From Sialis fuliginosa (lineage: Eukaryota; Arthropoda; Insecta; Megaloptera; Sialidae), in contig OY540821.1 in NCBI GenBank assembly GCA_961205875.1, positions 14,632,001 to 14,696,000 of the forward strand: a stretch of DNA of 64,000 nucleotides. The letters are read 5' to 3'. Made by a program: the position numbers and the translations under genes. The notes under the pieces were generated by a model. It was not told the DNA's origin. It searched no databases and saw only the letters and a list, made by a program, of their open reading frames with translations. Below, in pieces: positions 1-13,610 of this stretch. How positions within the stretch are numbered: the stretch's first letter is position 1; each line of letters opens with the position of its first letter.

Positions 1-131
1 TTGAAACTTAGCATAAATATTCTACAATACAAATAATGAAAAATGTATTTCAGTATTTTTTTTTGTTATACGTGTCTAAACAGCCATAGAAGGGGTGAAA
101 GGCGAAAACCACCCTCAAAATTTGAATTTTA
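1..131. repeat. Partial copy of dispersed 'aggggtgaaa' repeat
   Basis: This stretch is nearly the same as 53966-54092: both carry gcataaatattctacaatac, a cgtgtctaaacagccatag-like block and aggggtgaaaggcgaaaacc. A weaker relative lies near 16760-16830, and the inverse complement of related text occurs inside 36340-36500. It is a fragment of a dispersed insect-type repeat cut by the window edge. No coding potential is visible. Confidence 0.75.
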
Positions 132-3100
132 TAATCAGTATTCAATTATTTATAATCATATTGTATTGGGAAGTTGATTGTGTGGACCTAAAGAGTCTCA
201 CCCCAACCCAAAGCTATGATTAAATATTGTCAATTTAAAATACCAATAATTATTGAAGCTTTGCTTTACAGTATTTGACAAAACTTTGATCTTAATGTGA
301 TTAAAAATACAGGAATAATCGTAAAATAAATAATATTTTCTATATACAAAACAATAAACAATTTTAAGATGCGCATGATACCACATGTGCATCACAAACA
401 ATGCATGTAACTCATCCGTACACAGAACAAGAAATATTTATTCCGCATGAAATGCGTTAAATCATATGCACCACGTTGAGAATATTAATTATTTGCATCA
501 AATTGAAAAGCACAACACATTAATTCGGATGTGCATATTTAAAAAAAATTAAAACGGATGACAGAAAAAAGAAAAGTAAGATTTATTTCATGGGGATCAA
601 CAAATTGTTTACAATACTGTATTTGTTTTGTTGAATTTAATTTATATAATCTGACATATGAGAATGCGTTTATTTTCAATGTCGACATTTTTCTTAATAT
701 GGTTAATAAAATACACGTAACACGACGGTTGTGCCACTGTATTTATTAAATATAGCATATTTTAACAGCTCAGATACCTAAAGTTAATGTGTATTAATTA
801 AGGAGTTATATCTATCTATTAATTAATTTTTTTATTGGCTTAAATGATTATCTTAAAAATGATATTCAAAAGGAATTATAATTTTTTTTTTACTTTCTAA
901 AGTTTCTCTGAATGAACGAAACAACATAGATGGTGAAAAAAAGGGTACCGTAATTCAGTCTTAAGTCAAAACAGAATTAAAATAAGCAAACGAAAACCGC
1001 CAAACCAACATAGTATCGAAAAAAAGTCGACGTTTGCATGTAGTAAAACAGTTTTCAAACTTTAACTTCATTTTTATTGAAACCACAACTGCGGAAAATG
1101 TATCCTGGCCATTTTCCATGCGATCGGCTTGAAATTTTAACTGTAACTTCTTAGATAGATTTTACATCGAAGTAAACACGATTTTTAAGATTGGTTAATA
1201 ATTATGGTTTTTATAAACAATTTATTAGAATATGAAATTTTTCAACATGTCTTGAGTAAATCCTTGGAATTATTTTAGTTGATAAGAAAAAGTATATTCT
1301 TTTTTTCCTAACTTACTACTTTATTTTTTGGGTTACAGTGTCTATACACACCAACATAATTTAGGTCAAAATGGACATTTATATCAAAATACCGATTTAC
1401 TATATACTATATATACTATAGCTACTTTCATATACATATTTTAGTACAATAGTAAAAGAAAATAAAAATAGTTACTATAATGATCGAAATCCAGTCTCAT
1501 TTTTTTTACAATTATAATGCAGTGGGCATCTTCATAATTTAACGTAAAAGATAGTAAGAATATATTGACTGGTTATTAAAGAAACCTGATCATCTTTTAA
1601 ATATACGAATTTTTTTCATTTTCATATTTATGTTGAAATTCAATGCCATTTTCATTGCATGTCCATAATTTTACATTACTTATATTCGTACGTTATCACA
1701 TTATAAAAAATCCAATTTAAAACAATCTTCCACTATTATAAATATCCTCGACTGCAGTAGGTATAAAAAATGCATTTTATGAAAGCATATATTGTTCCTT
1801 ATACAGGTTTCACGGTAGCTTCAAGTTTATGAAATCTGATATCTTTTAGTTTCTCATAATACTAAAATTGTAAATTATACGTCTACTTAAGTTCTGAAAT
1901 AGCACCCGACAAAGTGCAGCAGGACTCCTTTTTTTACTCATTGTTTTTGAAAATTAATCAACTTATAATTATGATATTTTTATTTAAATTTGATCAAATA
2001 TTAGATTTTTAATGAATTTTTCTTTTGTAAATTGTAATTATCAGTTGTTATAAAGTGAAACTGTAAAAATACAATCAAGGGACATCGCCGGAAAACTGTT
2101 CTTGCTAAAAATTTACGCGACAGTTAAAACATTTCACTTCTAATACGTACTTAATTAGGTTAGATTATATAACATAAGGTTAGGTTACATATCAATTATA
2201 TTACTATAAAATAATTAGTCGGCTAAAAATTGAAAATAGTCCAATAGTAAATAAAAAAAATTGAAAATGGGTATAATTATATAAAGATACATAATTAATA
2301 AGTTTAATTACTAGAATACAGAAGCTAAAAACATTTTACAAATGACAAAGGAAGTCTAAAATAGTTTTACACTCTAAATATATTCAAAAGCTGTTAAATT
2401 TAACGCTTCTTTCAATTCAAAGTGAAAAATAATACGTTTTTTTAAATTTAATTTGAATGAATTTCGTCTAAAGATAACGATCTAGTTTCGATGTCCCCAA
2501 GATTAATTGGTCTATCGCGGATAGTCCTAAATTGGGCATCTGGTAAGTTGACGGGACCACACATTCTGATTATGTTAATTTCTTGTTAAAATACACTAAA
2601 TAAGTGACAATGACAGAGAGAACCTATTTCCTATATACACTCACTACATTTAATTTGGAAATGTTCGAGGAGTTGCTCTAATTTGGAATATCTGAAGGTT
2701 ATTTGGACGCATGTATTTCAGATTTTGATATTATCAGTTTTAGTTAACAAATACAATAAAAATAATTTTTCATTTTAGATTGTACTCATACATAATTTTT
2801 GTAAAATATTGTTAAGAAAAAAATCGCATATTATAGCATTTTTATCTTATTTTTTAATCAGTTTAAAAATATCTAACTGGGGAGCCATGGAACTTTCTTA
2901 TACGTAACACTGAGAGATAACAGTGTGTTTCTAATTTTATTGAAATTTTTTGAAACTAATAAAAGAAATTGGATACTTCCATCAAAATCCGGAATACGAA
3001 AAAAATGGTGCGTAATAGAAAAAAATGCTTTTAAAGTTGTAGAGACATAACAAACCGTTTTCAAGATATTCATTTCAGTGTAATATATAAAAGAAATTTT

Positions 3101-3629
3101 ATAAATATTTTTTCATCCCACATTTAACTAATGCTATTGATTTTTTATAAAGATTTTCGTTTAAATTCAAATGAATACCAATTACAAATATAAAAAAATG
3201 TTATCAAAACTTTATCAAATTTACTCATCTAGTATTAAAAATCAATCCGAATGACATATTTTTATGTAAATCACAAAAATATGTATGACTAATTATAATT
3301 TTGTTAGAAAAGCATACAAAATAAAGACACTTCCTAACATTCAAACGACAACTTTATCGGCAACGTATCTATAAAGCGTGATATATAAAAACTAATCTCA
3401 AGAAATGAAAATGGAAAAAAATAATCCAAATATCATGTCAAGTGTCAACTCGGTAATAGGATTTTTATATTAACAGTTACCTAAAAGGAATTTTGATATG
3501 TTATACTTCTAATATTATGTTAATATATATGTATTGTGTTTTTTGATACGAGATATTTTTAATACGTTCATAGTATGTGGATTTTTTTAAATATCGTGCT
3601 TAGCATCACTTATTATCGATTTATAATAA
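132..3629. other. AT-rich noncoding DNA
   Basis: I see no gene, RNA or bounded repeat here. The short ORFs on both strands have base composition like their surroundings, no promoter or polyadenylation context, and lengths expected by chance. Homopolymer A and T runs are common. Confidence 0.6.
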
Positions 3630-3980
3630 GGGACCATCCATTTACGTCACAAAAAATTCATGGTTTTTTACCCCTCCCCCGGCTTTGTCACAGGTTGTCA
3701 CGTTCGTGTGACCCCCCCCCCCTGTTTTGACGTCACACAAGTTTCGAAATAATCAATAGGTACTCATATTCAACGAAAAAAAAACAAAAGAAATATTCTT
3801 TCATTGTCTCTATTAATAAAAATTATATCAAATTTTACCAAGCACGTTTGAAAATTTCCCAATAATTCTTCACCGGTCTCGAGTTCATATAAAACTCATT
3901 GTTTTGACTTTTAGATATGACGTCACGAAGCTTGTGACTCCTGCCCCCCCACCCCTTGTTACACTCAACGTGTGACGTAA
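3630..3980. mobile_element. MITE-like inverted-repeat element (gggaccatccattta family)
   Basis: The left end reads gggaccatccatttacgtca and the right end closes with tgtgacgtaa, so TTACGTCACA-type termini face each other. Inside are C-rich blocks (a long C run near 3713-3722, another near 3944-3957) and repeated TGACGTCA. The 'accatccattacgtcac' start is a familiar text in insect intergenic DNA. A degraded relative (ccacgtaacgc ... gttacgc) sits at 62751-62830. The superfamily was not determined and no clear target-site duplication is visible. Confidence 0.6.
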
Positions 3981-6900
3981 TTTATTACATATGTGATTAA
4001 CAAAAAAATTAATTATAATATACATTTTATATTTTTTATACCTTATTCTTTCGTCTTTTAGAGCTATTCACATAGCTGTTCAGCTTACCTTGCTTCTAAC
4101 AAAACAAGGTAAAAAGATAAGGTATGTAGTATAGCCAGTTTTGCGTGTTTATATACAATATATAAACATAAATAAATTATATTATTTAAAATAGAACATT
4201 TTTAAAACCTCTGATAAATAGAGACATAAGTATGTACCAATCATATCAATTAGTTCATCCTTATCTAATATCCATATTTGATTGTTTCAATTGATGTTAA
4301 AACAGTAGCAGGCCGCTTTTTGTCATGCTCGTCTTGATATGGGATATTTTTTTCTTCAACTCTTTTAACTTTTGTTGATTTCGTATCTTTTGTATTTTTA
4401 TAACGGACCGATTTTTAATTATATTCTGATTGGCATCATAACATATGTATATGATTTTTTTTATTTGCTAATTTTTGATTAACTGGTTTTCAATATTTAT
4501 TTGTACAGGGCTGTGGTATTAATATTTTAAATACTAAACACAATAAAAAAAATTATATCATAAATTTTATTATCACGAATTGTAAATCTCGATTTTGACT
4601 GTTTTCATAAATTTTTCTTGTACTTTTAACTTGGTATCAACAAATTCAGAGATAGAATATACTATCACGCTATCAGGATTTCTTATCAGAATTTTTTCTT
4701 TGAAATTTTGTTTTTCTTTCACGTATTTAACAAAATTTGAAATCTTTATTTGGCGTGATTTTTCTTTAAAAATAACCGATTCAGGTAATGATCATTATTA
4801 ACCCAATCGTGCCCAGCGTTACATATATGCAACAGAGCTCTTTTGTTAAGATTTTGCGTTTGATGTAAGATTATTTTAATTCGAATGGGTTCGAAATCAT
4901 ACTTATTTTCGAGTATTGGACTGAATACATCAACAATGCAATTACCAACGTTCTGGAGTTTTAGTATACTTAGAAAAATCACCAATATCGGTAACAAAAA
5001 AAACCTCAGGAACGATTGAGTTAACACATAACATTTTTTATAGAAAAATATAAGAAAATGATTTATGATGATTAGTAATTTTTAAATTAAACGATAATTT
5101 TGTGAAACCCTAAACATGTTGGCATACCTCAACCATCTCGATTGGTTTCGACCGACGTTTCGTTAGCTTCTGATTGTATAATACAAACAACCGCTATACT
5201 ATCTGTGAAACAAATCGCCGCTCTTTTTTCTTAGTGCCGCGTATCTTACATTTGCATCTGTCTAGGCATACAGATTTATCTTGTGTGAATATTCGAATCA
5301 ATCATATATACTTCTCTTTCTATCTATCGCAAACACATGTACCGTTCAGTTCAGAACGGATAGTCAAGTGGTATCGTCGTGGATTGCGTTCTTCCAGTTC
5401 ATAGGTCACAATTTTGTTTTGTTGTGTGGCGATTTTAGATTTTTTAGTAACACTGGCTGGGAAACATTTGGCGACATAGAACTATGGAATAATTAATTAC
5501 AGTAAAATTTTTAATGGATATAAAATGTATGATATATAGTTCAGTGTTACATATTCAAATTTGAAACCATTTCGATTTATCATTTATTTGCTGTAACCAT
5601 TTTAAGTAAAGTACAAAAAAAATATATTTTATTTTTTATATTTAAAATTATAATTTTCAGTATAGTAAATATAATTTTAATCAAAAACTTTTACACCTCG
5701 AATTTATGAGTTTTGTATTGATTGGTACATAAATTTTTTTAATTCCTTCAAAAATAAGTAGTAAAGAAAATATTTTCCAAATTAACTGATAATTAAAATC
5801 ATCTAATAAAGTCTTCGTATAAAATATAAAATAAAAATAAATACTAAAAAGTCTACCGATAAATATACATAGATATTGATATATATTCTTAAAATAGATT
5901 ATGTATTATTCATAGAATTTTTAACTGAAAAGAGAAGCTATTTCTACCATACTCATGTCTTTCAAAATGTCGACTTAACGTCAGCTTATTCTAATTTCAA
6001 GAATGATACCTGAAAGTACTTTTGATTTCTAAAGAATACTTTTGTCGATGTTTTGTTAACATATATGTACACCGGTCTATTTTAATTAAGATGTTGGTTT
6101 CTGATTATTATGCGTTTTAGTATTTTTTGATGTTATTTGAATTTTTTTTTAAATGTATCGCAGCAGTTTGGCCATGTCTTTTTAACATTAAAACAATAAA
6201 TGAAGTACCTATATACATATTGCAGTTAAATATACAAGAAGAACATGAGTACAAAACACTAGAATAAATATTTAACTTTAACAATAATAACAAACGCAAG
6301 AAACATATGTTTCATTTATGTTTTTTTTTAATATGTTTAACATTATTTAATTTACGTTGCAAAGAACATACGTTAAAATTTAACACGAAGTCATAAAACA
6401 ATACTGAACAAATAAGGTACTGGCACCAGTCTTGGATCATACCCCAGTGTTGGATTCTTGTTTAATTAAATGTACTAAATTAGAAATATTTATTGATTTT
6501 TATTACTATCATTACTGAATCATAATATAAAAAAACAGCTTAATTTGATGATAATCGGCAAATCGGTGTCAAAATAATGGACATTTAAACTAATTTACAT
6601 TGTTTCAAATTTTACGATTCTTTATTTAATTACTTTTGTGTTTCGTAGTACTTATCATTTTGTAATCATTAGTAAGTGTCCATCATTGCGTGCTCAATAC
6701 TGGTATTACTTTGTCCATTACTGGAGAAAAAACTTAAACAAAAGTACGCTCCTTTACGTATAAGGTAACAAGAAATAAATACTAATTTAATTATTATTAC
6801 ATGCCTTTCTATTTAATAATTAACCATAATATTGCAGAGTAGTAAAATGTATTTTACAGGATGTTTATCAAATATTAACGTGTAATTTTTGAATTAGGTC

Positions 6901-7687
6901 TCCTGAAAAATAAACATTTGATAACATATTAGCTGTTACTGAAATTAGTAGAGTTTTAAGTGTTACTGGACCTTATGAAATCATAAAAAAAATATCAAAT
7001 ACATAATTTAGATAATTAGTTCAATAAGAATTGTTGAGAGTTACTTATACCTATTTTAGCTACAACAGTTGACAAAATTATTAAATAACCAAAATATTTT
7101 AATACAAAATAAAATATAGCTTCAATTTACGGATAATATATGAATATTAAACGTTTATATTAGAACCATCCTGTATATAATTCGGGGTCTTTGTGGCTAT
7201 CTCATTAATAGATCTATGTTAAACACTGTTTCTATATTTTATGTGTAACTTGATACACCACAGCCAAGTGTAATGCTTGTACTTCGGCTTAAACAATGTT
7301 AAGTACACAATTAATCAATATTTTTAAACCATTTACAACTCTCGTATTACAGACATAGAATACATTTATGGAAAATTGCTATAAATTTGAGGAACACAAA
7401 TGTAATATATTGTTTTATTTATTTGTAATAGTATACAATTACCTTATCTTTGCATTACCTATCTATATAACTGTCTATATAATTTTGAGATTTAAATACA
7501 TATAATGAAGAATATATAAATATATTTTTTTGAATATAATATAAATACACATTCTCAACCCCAGCGACACCTACCGGGTCCAAAAAAAAGATAAACCCAT
7601 CGGAGCACCACACTACCCCTTTTCAGCTTTAAAAAATCACAAGGCTCCCCTGTTAATTTACATTTTTAGTAGTTTTACATAATAATC
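3981..7687. other. AT-rich noncoding DNA
   Basis: No supported gene is present. A somewhat more GC-rich patch at about 5130-5480 includes a tRNA A-box-like string, but no cloverleaf can be drawn (see rejected items). The remainder is featureless AT-rich sequence. Confidence 0.55.
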
Positions 7688-7762
7688 CAGGGCTTCCCAA
7701 CTACATCTAGGGCCACAAGGGCTCTCTTTGATTCACCCAATACCGTAGTTTGGAAACCAATG
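7688..7762. mobile_element. Very short hAT-like remnant
   Basis: The left end is cagggcttcccaacta. The right end, read on the opposite strand, is cattggtttccaaactacgg. These two form an imperfect terminal inverted repeat of the CAG-GGTTCCCAAACT type seen in hAT MITEs. No convincing 8-bp duplication flanks it, so the element is old or the borders are wrong. Confidence 0.35.
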
Positions 7763-8460
7763 GTCTAAATCGATATTTCCAACAAAATCCCGATTTCGAA
7801 AAATTTCGACATAACTTTCTTATCCTTCTAGCACAAGAAAATTAAAGCAGTATTAGAGACAAAAAAAAAACATGAACACATACAAACAAATACAAAATCG
7901 TGTACATTTAATTCAGCTTTGAAAAAAAATTGATACAGATTTATAAATTTTAATGCAAAGAACATTGTAAATGCATTTAAAAAACTAAGGTATTCGACAA
8001 TAGAGAATACCTGTTCAACATAATATCGACGTATGCTCTGTACGTAGTATTGTGTTTTTTTTTATTTCTTCTGTTGTTTTAAAATAAATACTATGTTTAT
8101 CCCGTATAATATTATAATGGCGCACGATTTACAGTGTGTGTGTATGTGTGTGTTAGAAAACATGAATAATGTAAAATCAATATATGTGCATGAAGAAATA
8201 GCCACATGAAAGATCGTGGTGGTGCTAACTTTAGTAAAAAATAGTAGGTACCTTCTTTGCCATCTTCGGAAAGATTTATTCAAATTTAATTTAGTTTCAT
8301 ACAAGTCAAGATATTCAAATTTATTAACGATGAAAAGTTAATTATTCACAATATGTGGAATAATAGGCTCTATTTGCCTATACTCGACCCAATCTGCAGT
8401 ACCTCGCCTCTATCTCCCAACAAATCGGCCCTGCAGATAGAGGCCTTTAATCTAAATTTG

Positions 8461-8935
8461 TCTGTTATACAAACGTCAAAATGACATTTAAAACGTCATA
8501 ATGATATTTATATGTCAAAGTAAATAGCAATTCAAAAAAAAAAACATGACGATTTTAAAGCAAATTGTGGCGACCTCTATTATAAGAAATTGAATGCTCT
8601 ACAAAAAATATTCTATTAAATTTTCACGTAATATGTGTCGTTTTTGAGATATCTTGAAAAAATAAATATTTTGTGATGTCATCCCTCCCCCTTACACATT
8701 TTGAAATGGGACTGTCCTCAAGCCAGATCCAACCAACTAACCAAGTTTCATTAATATCAGTTCAGTTGTTCATGAGTTATGCATGTGACAAAGATTCACT
8801 CGACAGACAGACAAAAATATTTGTCTTGACCTGAAACGGAAAGATCAAGTTAAAATTTTTTCACATATTAAAACGAGCACAAAGCTTCTAGTATCTTCAA
8901 TATGACGAGGAAACAAAATTTTACTTTTTGAAAAT
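8461..8935 (-). repeat. Dispersed repeat family R1, copy 1
   Basis: Read on the minus strand this matches 27295-27690 and 58850-59305. Shared landmarks are a TCTGTC/TGTGTG-rich block, aaccaatattaatgaaactt, ttggttggtt, cttgaggac, tcatttcaaaat, a G-rich gggagggtgacatc block, tttttgtagaa, and a final aaatgtcattttgacgtt. It resembles the abundant insect repeat ends with 'aaccgatttgatgaaacttgg'. No ORF survives. Confidence 0.75.
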
Positions 8936-11359
8936 AAAAATTATTAGTGTCTATTTACTTGTATTATATTTATTTACTATTTAAAAAACCTCGAAACAAA
9001 AACTCACGCAAAGAAGTCAAAACAATAAAAAAAATATTTCGAGAAGCAACATTAATCTCTTGAGACAGCTGCCGTTTGCACAAACGAATGTAGCGAACAT
9101 TATTTCTAATTAGGGGTTTGAGTAAACAAACAACGAGTTAAATAACCGGGAATTGTTAAATAAATACCCACCTATTGTGAGAGACCAGCTTGAATTCCGC
9201 CAATCGGTAATTATTGGCTAATTTGCATGTCTTTATTTGAACGTGCCTTGTTAATTTCTGCACGCAAAAGTTACATGTAAAAATATATATGTACATTTCT
9301 GCATGTACTACGCATGTACGTAAGTAGATACATTTAAATGTAACGCTGTATTTATACAAAAAAATATTTTTTAAATATCGGTGGTTTTAGGCCGTAACAT
9401 GATAACTGACATTTTGACCATTTTGTACCTTCTTTCATTTAGTCTATTCCTAGCTACGTTCTCTTAACTTAAAAATTACATTTTTGCAATTTTTAGTATG
9501 CCATTTTTTAACCAAGATATATCTCCAATTGCAAAATTTTGCAACGAAGAAACACAGAGCAATTATGTTTTTTTTTTACATTAACATTAAAATTTAAGAA
9601 AAAAAACACGAATTCAAAATATCATTCGATTTAAATCTCACTGTCAAAGAATAATAGAGTGGGTCGTATCCAAAATCCATGGACATCACATCGGGCCTCC
9701 AAGCTAAAATTTTCGGCGGGCCCCTTCCAGCTAAGAAATAAAAAAATAAAAATTGACAACGACAAAAAAAAACTATGTTACCGCGCAGGGCTCCCCTTAT
9801 TTTTCTAACAGACAAATTAAACACTTATAATTAATATAATTATACCAACAAAATATTGAAATTGATTAAAAATGCACTGTAATAAAAAATAAAACGTTAA
9901 TAATAAAATTAGAAACCAAAAGTATTGTTGAAATGTTACCTAATATGCTGACAACAATTAAATAATTGTAATTACACAGAAATTAAACTTACAAAAAACA
10001 AAAATTATTACGGACTAATTTAAAAGAACTTTAAGAAGGAAATGCAGTAACAATGCAGACAATTATCCGGATATCGTTTTAATTCAAAAATGTTCCGCAA
10101 GAGTAAGGGCGGAAATTAGGGTAAAAATTAATGGCCGACATCCTTAATTCTTTCTCTATGTGAAAGTATATTATTTTATTATTTAACACACCCTTTTTCG
10201 CTGTGTCATCTATAATAACAGCTATGTCGTCTTCGTTTAATAATGTAGTTGAGTTCTAGAAAAATATTTCGTTAAAAGAAGACTGTTTTGGAGATTTGGG
10301 TTTTTGAAAGGCTATAATTTATTAATTTAAAATTTGTCAAGTGCGAGCCGAATCTTTTTCAATTAATTCGATTATATTAATTAGCAATGATATTAATTAC
10401 AATAATTGTAATTCAATTATTAAGTTTAAATCAATGGTAAAAATGTTTAAATCTTATTATGTTGATTTATTTTTGAATTTTATTTTTGAAAAAAAATAAT
10501 CAACCAGTGATTCTGCCCATATTAATAATGATCCACTGATTTGTTCAGTGACTATATACTAGTCAACTTTTCACTATTTCATAGTCACTTATAATCAGTG
10601 ACTATTCATTTATTTAGTTTTAGAGAGTAGTAAATGTTCCTATATAAATAAACATAAACAAAATAGTTAGTTAAAATATTCAACTCAATTTCTTACATCT
10701 CGATAATCTGAAAACGCCATAATATTAATTGGGTCGAATTTACGAGGTTATACTTATATATACGAATACATTGTATTGTAGTTTAAAAACCTGCTTAAAA
10801 TATTTATTCTCTAACAAACTGATCTAGCGAGTGTGTATAAAAAAACACAAAAACTTCCAGAAAAAGAATTTAATTTCTTATTTATTTTTGTCTCGGACCT
10901 ATTGTTTTGGCAGGCCTGTTACCACCGAATTGGTAAAATTTCTCAGCTGATTTTGTCACAAAGAGGATTTGTTGCTTGAAATTTTTCAGATAGATTCTTA
11001 TTAAGTTTAAAATTCGTTAATATATCTTAACAGGCCGGACGTTTTTGCACGTATTTTTTATTTCAACATTTTTGGTCTTGTTTTTTTCTCTCACAAAATG
11101 TGGTAGAAGTTTATAGTATAATATTTAAAAATATATTTATAGAAATAAAACCACGTTAGAGTTGAAGTACGGAAAAATTGACATTTGTTTATATTTTTGT
11201 ATGTAATTGATACTTATAATTTTTTATATTAATGTCTTTTGTCTTTCGAAGCCCAGTTTTAAATAATATTAATAATTTTATATACAGTTAAGTACTGGCA
11301 TATACAAAATTATCAGTTTTTAGAAAAACATTACAATAAAAAAGTTAATATTTTAGACA
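8936..11359. other. AT-rich noncoding DNA
   Basis: No supported gene. A GC-richer patch at about 9660-9790 contains 'cgggcctccaagc' and 'cgcagggctcccctta', which look like decayed transposon ends but could not be paired. Confidence 0.5.
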
Positions 11360-11592
11360 AGATTCGTTTTCGGATACGGATATGAAATTATTTTGGATAC
11401 AAATTCGGATACTGGCTTTTATCTTTTTATATATATTTCGACCACAATTTGAGTTTCAGGGTCTGGGCAATGAGTAGGAAATAACTATCCGAAATAATTA
11501 TTTCGGAAACAATTTTAGTTTCAGAGGTCAGAATCTAATTATCTTAGATACGTTTCGGATATCCGAATGTTCTGGTTTCGGATACAGAGCGC
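11360..11592. repeat. Cluster of TTCGGATA/TATCCGAA motifs
   Basis: At least six copies of ttcggata or its reverse complement occur within about 230 bp, including the palindrome cggatatccg near 11550. Spacing is irregular, so this is a degenerate minisatellite or a clustered motif rather than a clean tandem array. Confidence 0.55.
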
Positions 11593-13137
11593 CGTAATAC
11601 CTCTAGTATATTATATAATAATATGCCAGTGCGAAAAAATATTAACCACAAAATCAAGAAAACCCGAAATGTTGCGTAACAAAAATTCTTCTGGTTAAAA
11701 ATATTTCTCTTCATTTTTTCATGGTATGTATTAGAGAATAATCTAAACTATCTGTATGTATTTTTTTAACATCGAAAAATGTAACTCAAACACTGCTCGG
11801 TGTTTTAGCGTGTGACAACAATTTATCGATACCGGCTTAGATAAAAGATGGTGATTGGATGGTTTCAGGAAGAATTCCAAGAGATTTTTCATGACGGACA
11901 ACAAAATCAGTGGTGTAGGTATGTAAAAATTAATAAATAATGAATAAAATATATTTCTTTTACCTAAGTTGATTTCTAGATGTACATATTTACTCTTTGT
12001 TAAAACAACATTCGATTTATTAATACAGTGTCATATAAAATACATACATACATGCATGTAGAATTTAATTAATTAAATTTTAATGTGCAGGCAAAAGTTA
12101 TAACTTCGAATGACTGTAAAATTAATAATAATTAAATGTACATTAAAGTAATATATGATATGAACCTATAGTAAATCCACAATCAATTTATATTAATCAG
12201 TAGCGTAGATAAAAATAAATTCTTTACTATATTATACTTTTACTAACAATAAGTGATAACATAAAATAATAAAATTGAGAAAATTTCGTATTCTTTTGAT
12301 AGCAAAAATTAACTGCACCACTGATATTTAAGTTAGACAGACTACAGACATGTAGCGAGGTCAAAATGGAAATTTATTATCTTGTATTCAGTGAAAAAAA
12401 TAGTTTTCTAGGAATATTCATTCTTTTATTTTTGTAAACAGTTTGTTTTAAAAATATCCCTTTACAAAAATTAAGTATGTATGAGAAATCACACTTTCAA
12501 GTTTTAGTGTTTTAATAGTATCTTCATTGAAATAAGTTCAAATATGAACTAGTTTGTACATAATAAATAAAGTATTTAAAACTGTCAAGAGATGGCGAAC
12601 TTCTCTGATTACATAGATAAAATTTATTTTCCCCCCCACCTAGATATTTTTATTTCAATTGGCAGAGGTCAATGTGATTAACAGTTAATAATTGTATTAC
12701 AGAAATAATAAATAACCAAAATGGTTCTATTGAAATATAAGACGATACCACTAGACTTTCCACACTTGAATAACACTCATTAATATCTCTTTAAATTTAA
12801 CAATAACTATATTCTAAGTACGCTGACGTTCTGAATAATAAAAAAATGCCAAAAAGAAAAAGGTATTGTCTATCGACATATTAATTAAAAAGTAAAAAAC
12901 CAATATTTATTAATTAATAAGAATTAACGGTACCGTCACTTTGGCGATGTTAGACAACAACATTTCGCAGACAATAATGTGGCAGGCGATGTGCTATATT
13001 CTACGCTTCTCCCGGACGTTTTTTATAGGTACAACAGAATCACTCCTACACGTAAAGTAAACAAAAGAAAATTTAAACAAGTATTATAGAACACTGCATG
13101 GAGGTACCTTGCAAAGATGGAGCAGAGACGGCGTAAA
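11593..13137. other. AT-rich noncoding DNA
   Basis: No supported gene. A less AT-rich patch at about 12940-13130 leads directly into the tandem repeats that follow. Confidence 0.5.
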
Positions 13138-13510
13138 AAAGTATTTGGGAACTGTTACAAAACGTTGGTTAATATTGGTTACAAGAAATATTGATAAAAA
13201 AACAGAGTACTTGGGATATTATTTAATAGATAATAAATATGATTTACTAATCAGTATAACATTATATAGGTATAGTAGTGTATGCCAATTTTTATGGCTT
13301 TCTCAGGAGAGACCAAAAACAAAAGTATTTGGGAACTGTTACAAAACGTTGGTTAATATTGGTTACAAGAAATATTGATTAAAAAAACCCGAGTACTTGG
13401 GATATTATTTAATAGATAACAATAAATATGAGTTATTAATCAGTTATAACATTATATAGGTATAGTAGCGTATGCCAATTTTTAGAGCTTTTTCAAGAGA
13501 GACCAAAAAC
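13138..13510. repeat. Two-copy tandem duplication, 184-bp period
   Basis: The block starting gtatttgggaactgttacaa at 13141 recurs at 13325, and the following text (tggttaatattggttacaag, gggatattatttaatagata, tatgccaattttta, gagaccaaaaac) also recurs with only a few differences and small indels. An 89-codon ORF across the junction (13109-13378) is a by-product of the duplication: the same peptide segment appears at both its ends. Homology to a third unit stops after gagaccaaaaacaa near 13511. Confidence 0.85.
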
Positions 13511-13610
13511 AATTTATTAATGTCTATAACTCGAAATATTATCATATTATTAATCAAATTATACATTTTTAGACATTCTAACAAATTGGATCTTGACTTC
13601 TGGGTGTAAG

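Noticed and set aside
2150-2190. Telomere-like TTAGG words (taattaggttag, aaggttaggttac), and cctaacctaac near 52907
   Set aside because: Only two or three imperfect copies; no array, so chance in AT-rich DNA is enough.
5355-5410. tRNA-like or SINE-like stretch (tagtcaagtgg fits the A box; agttcatagg is near the B box)
   Set aside because: The B box lacks key bases, the box spacing is short, and no acceptor stem or cloverleaf can be drawn. At most it is a decayed SINE head.
13109-13378. 89-codon ORF over the 184-bp duplication
   Set aside because: It repeats the same segment at both ends because the DNA is duplicated; no promoter or polyadenylation context.
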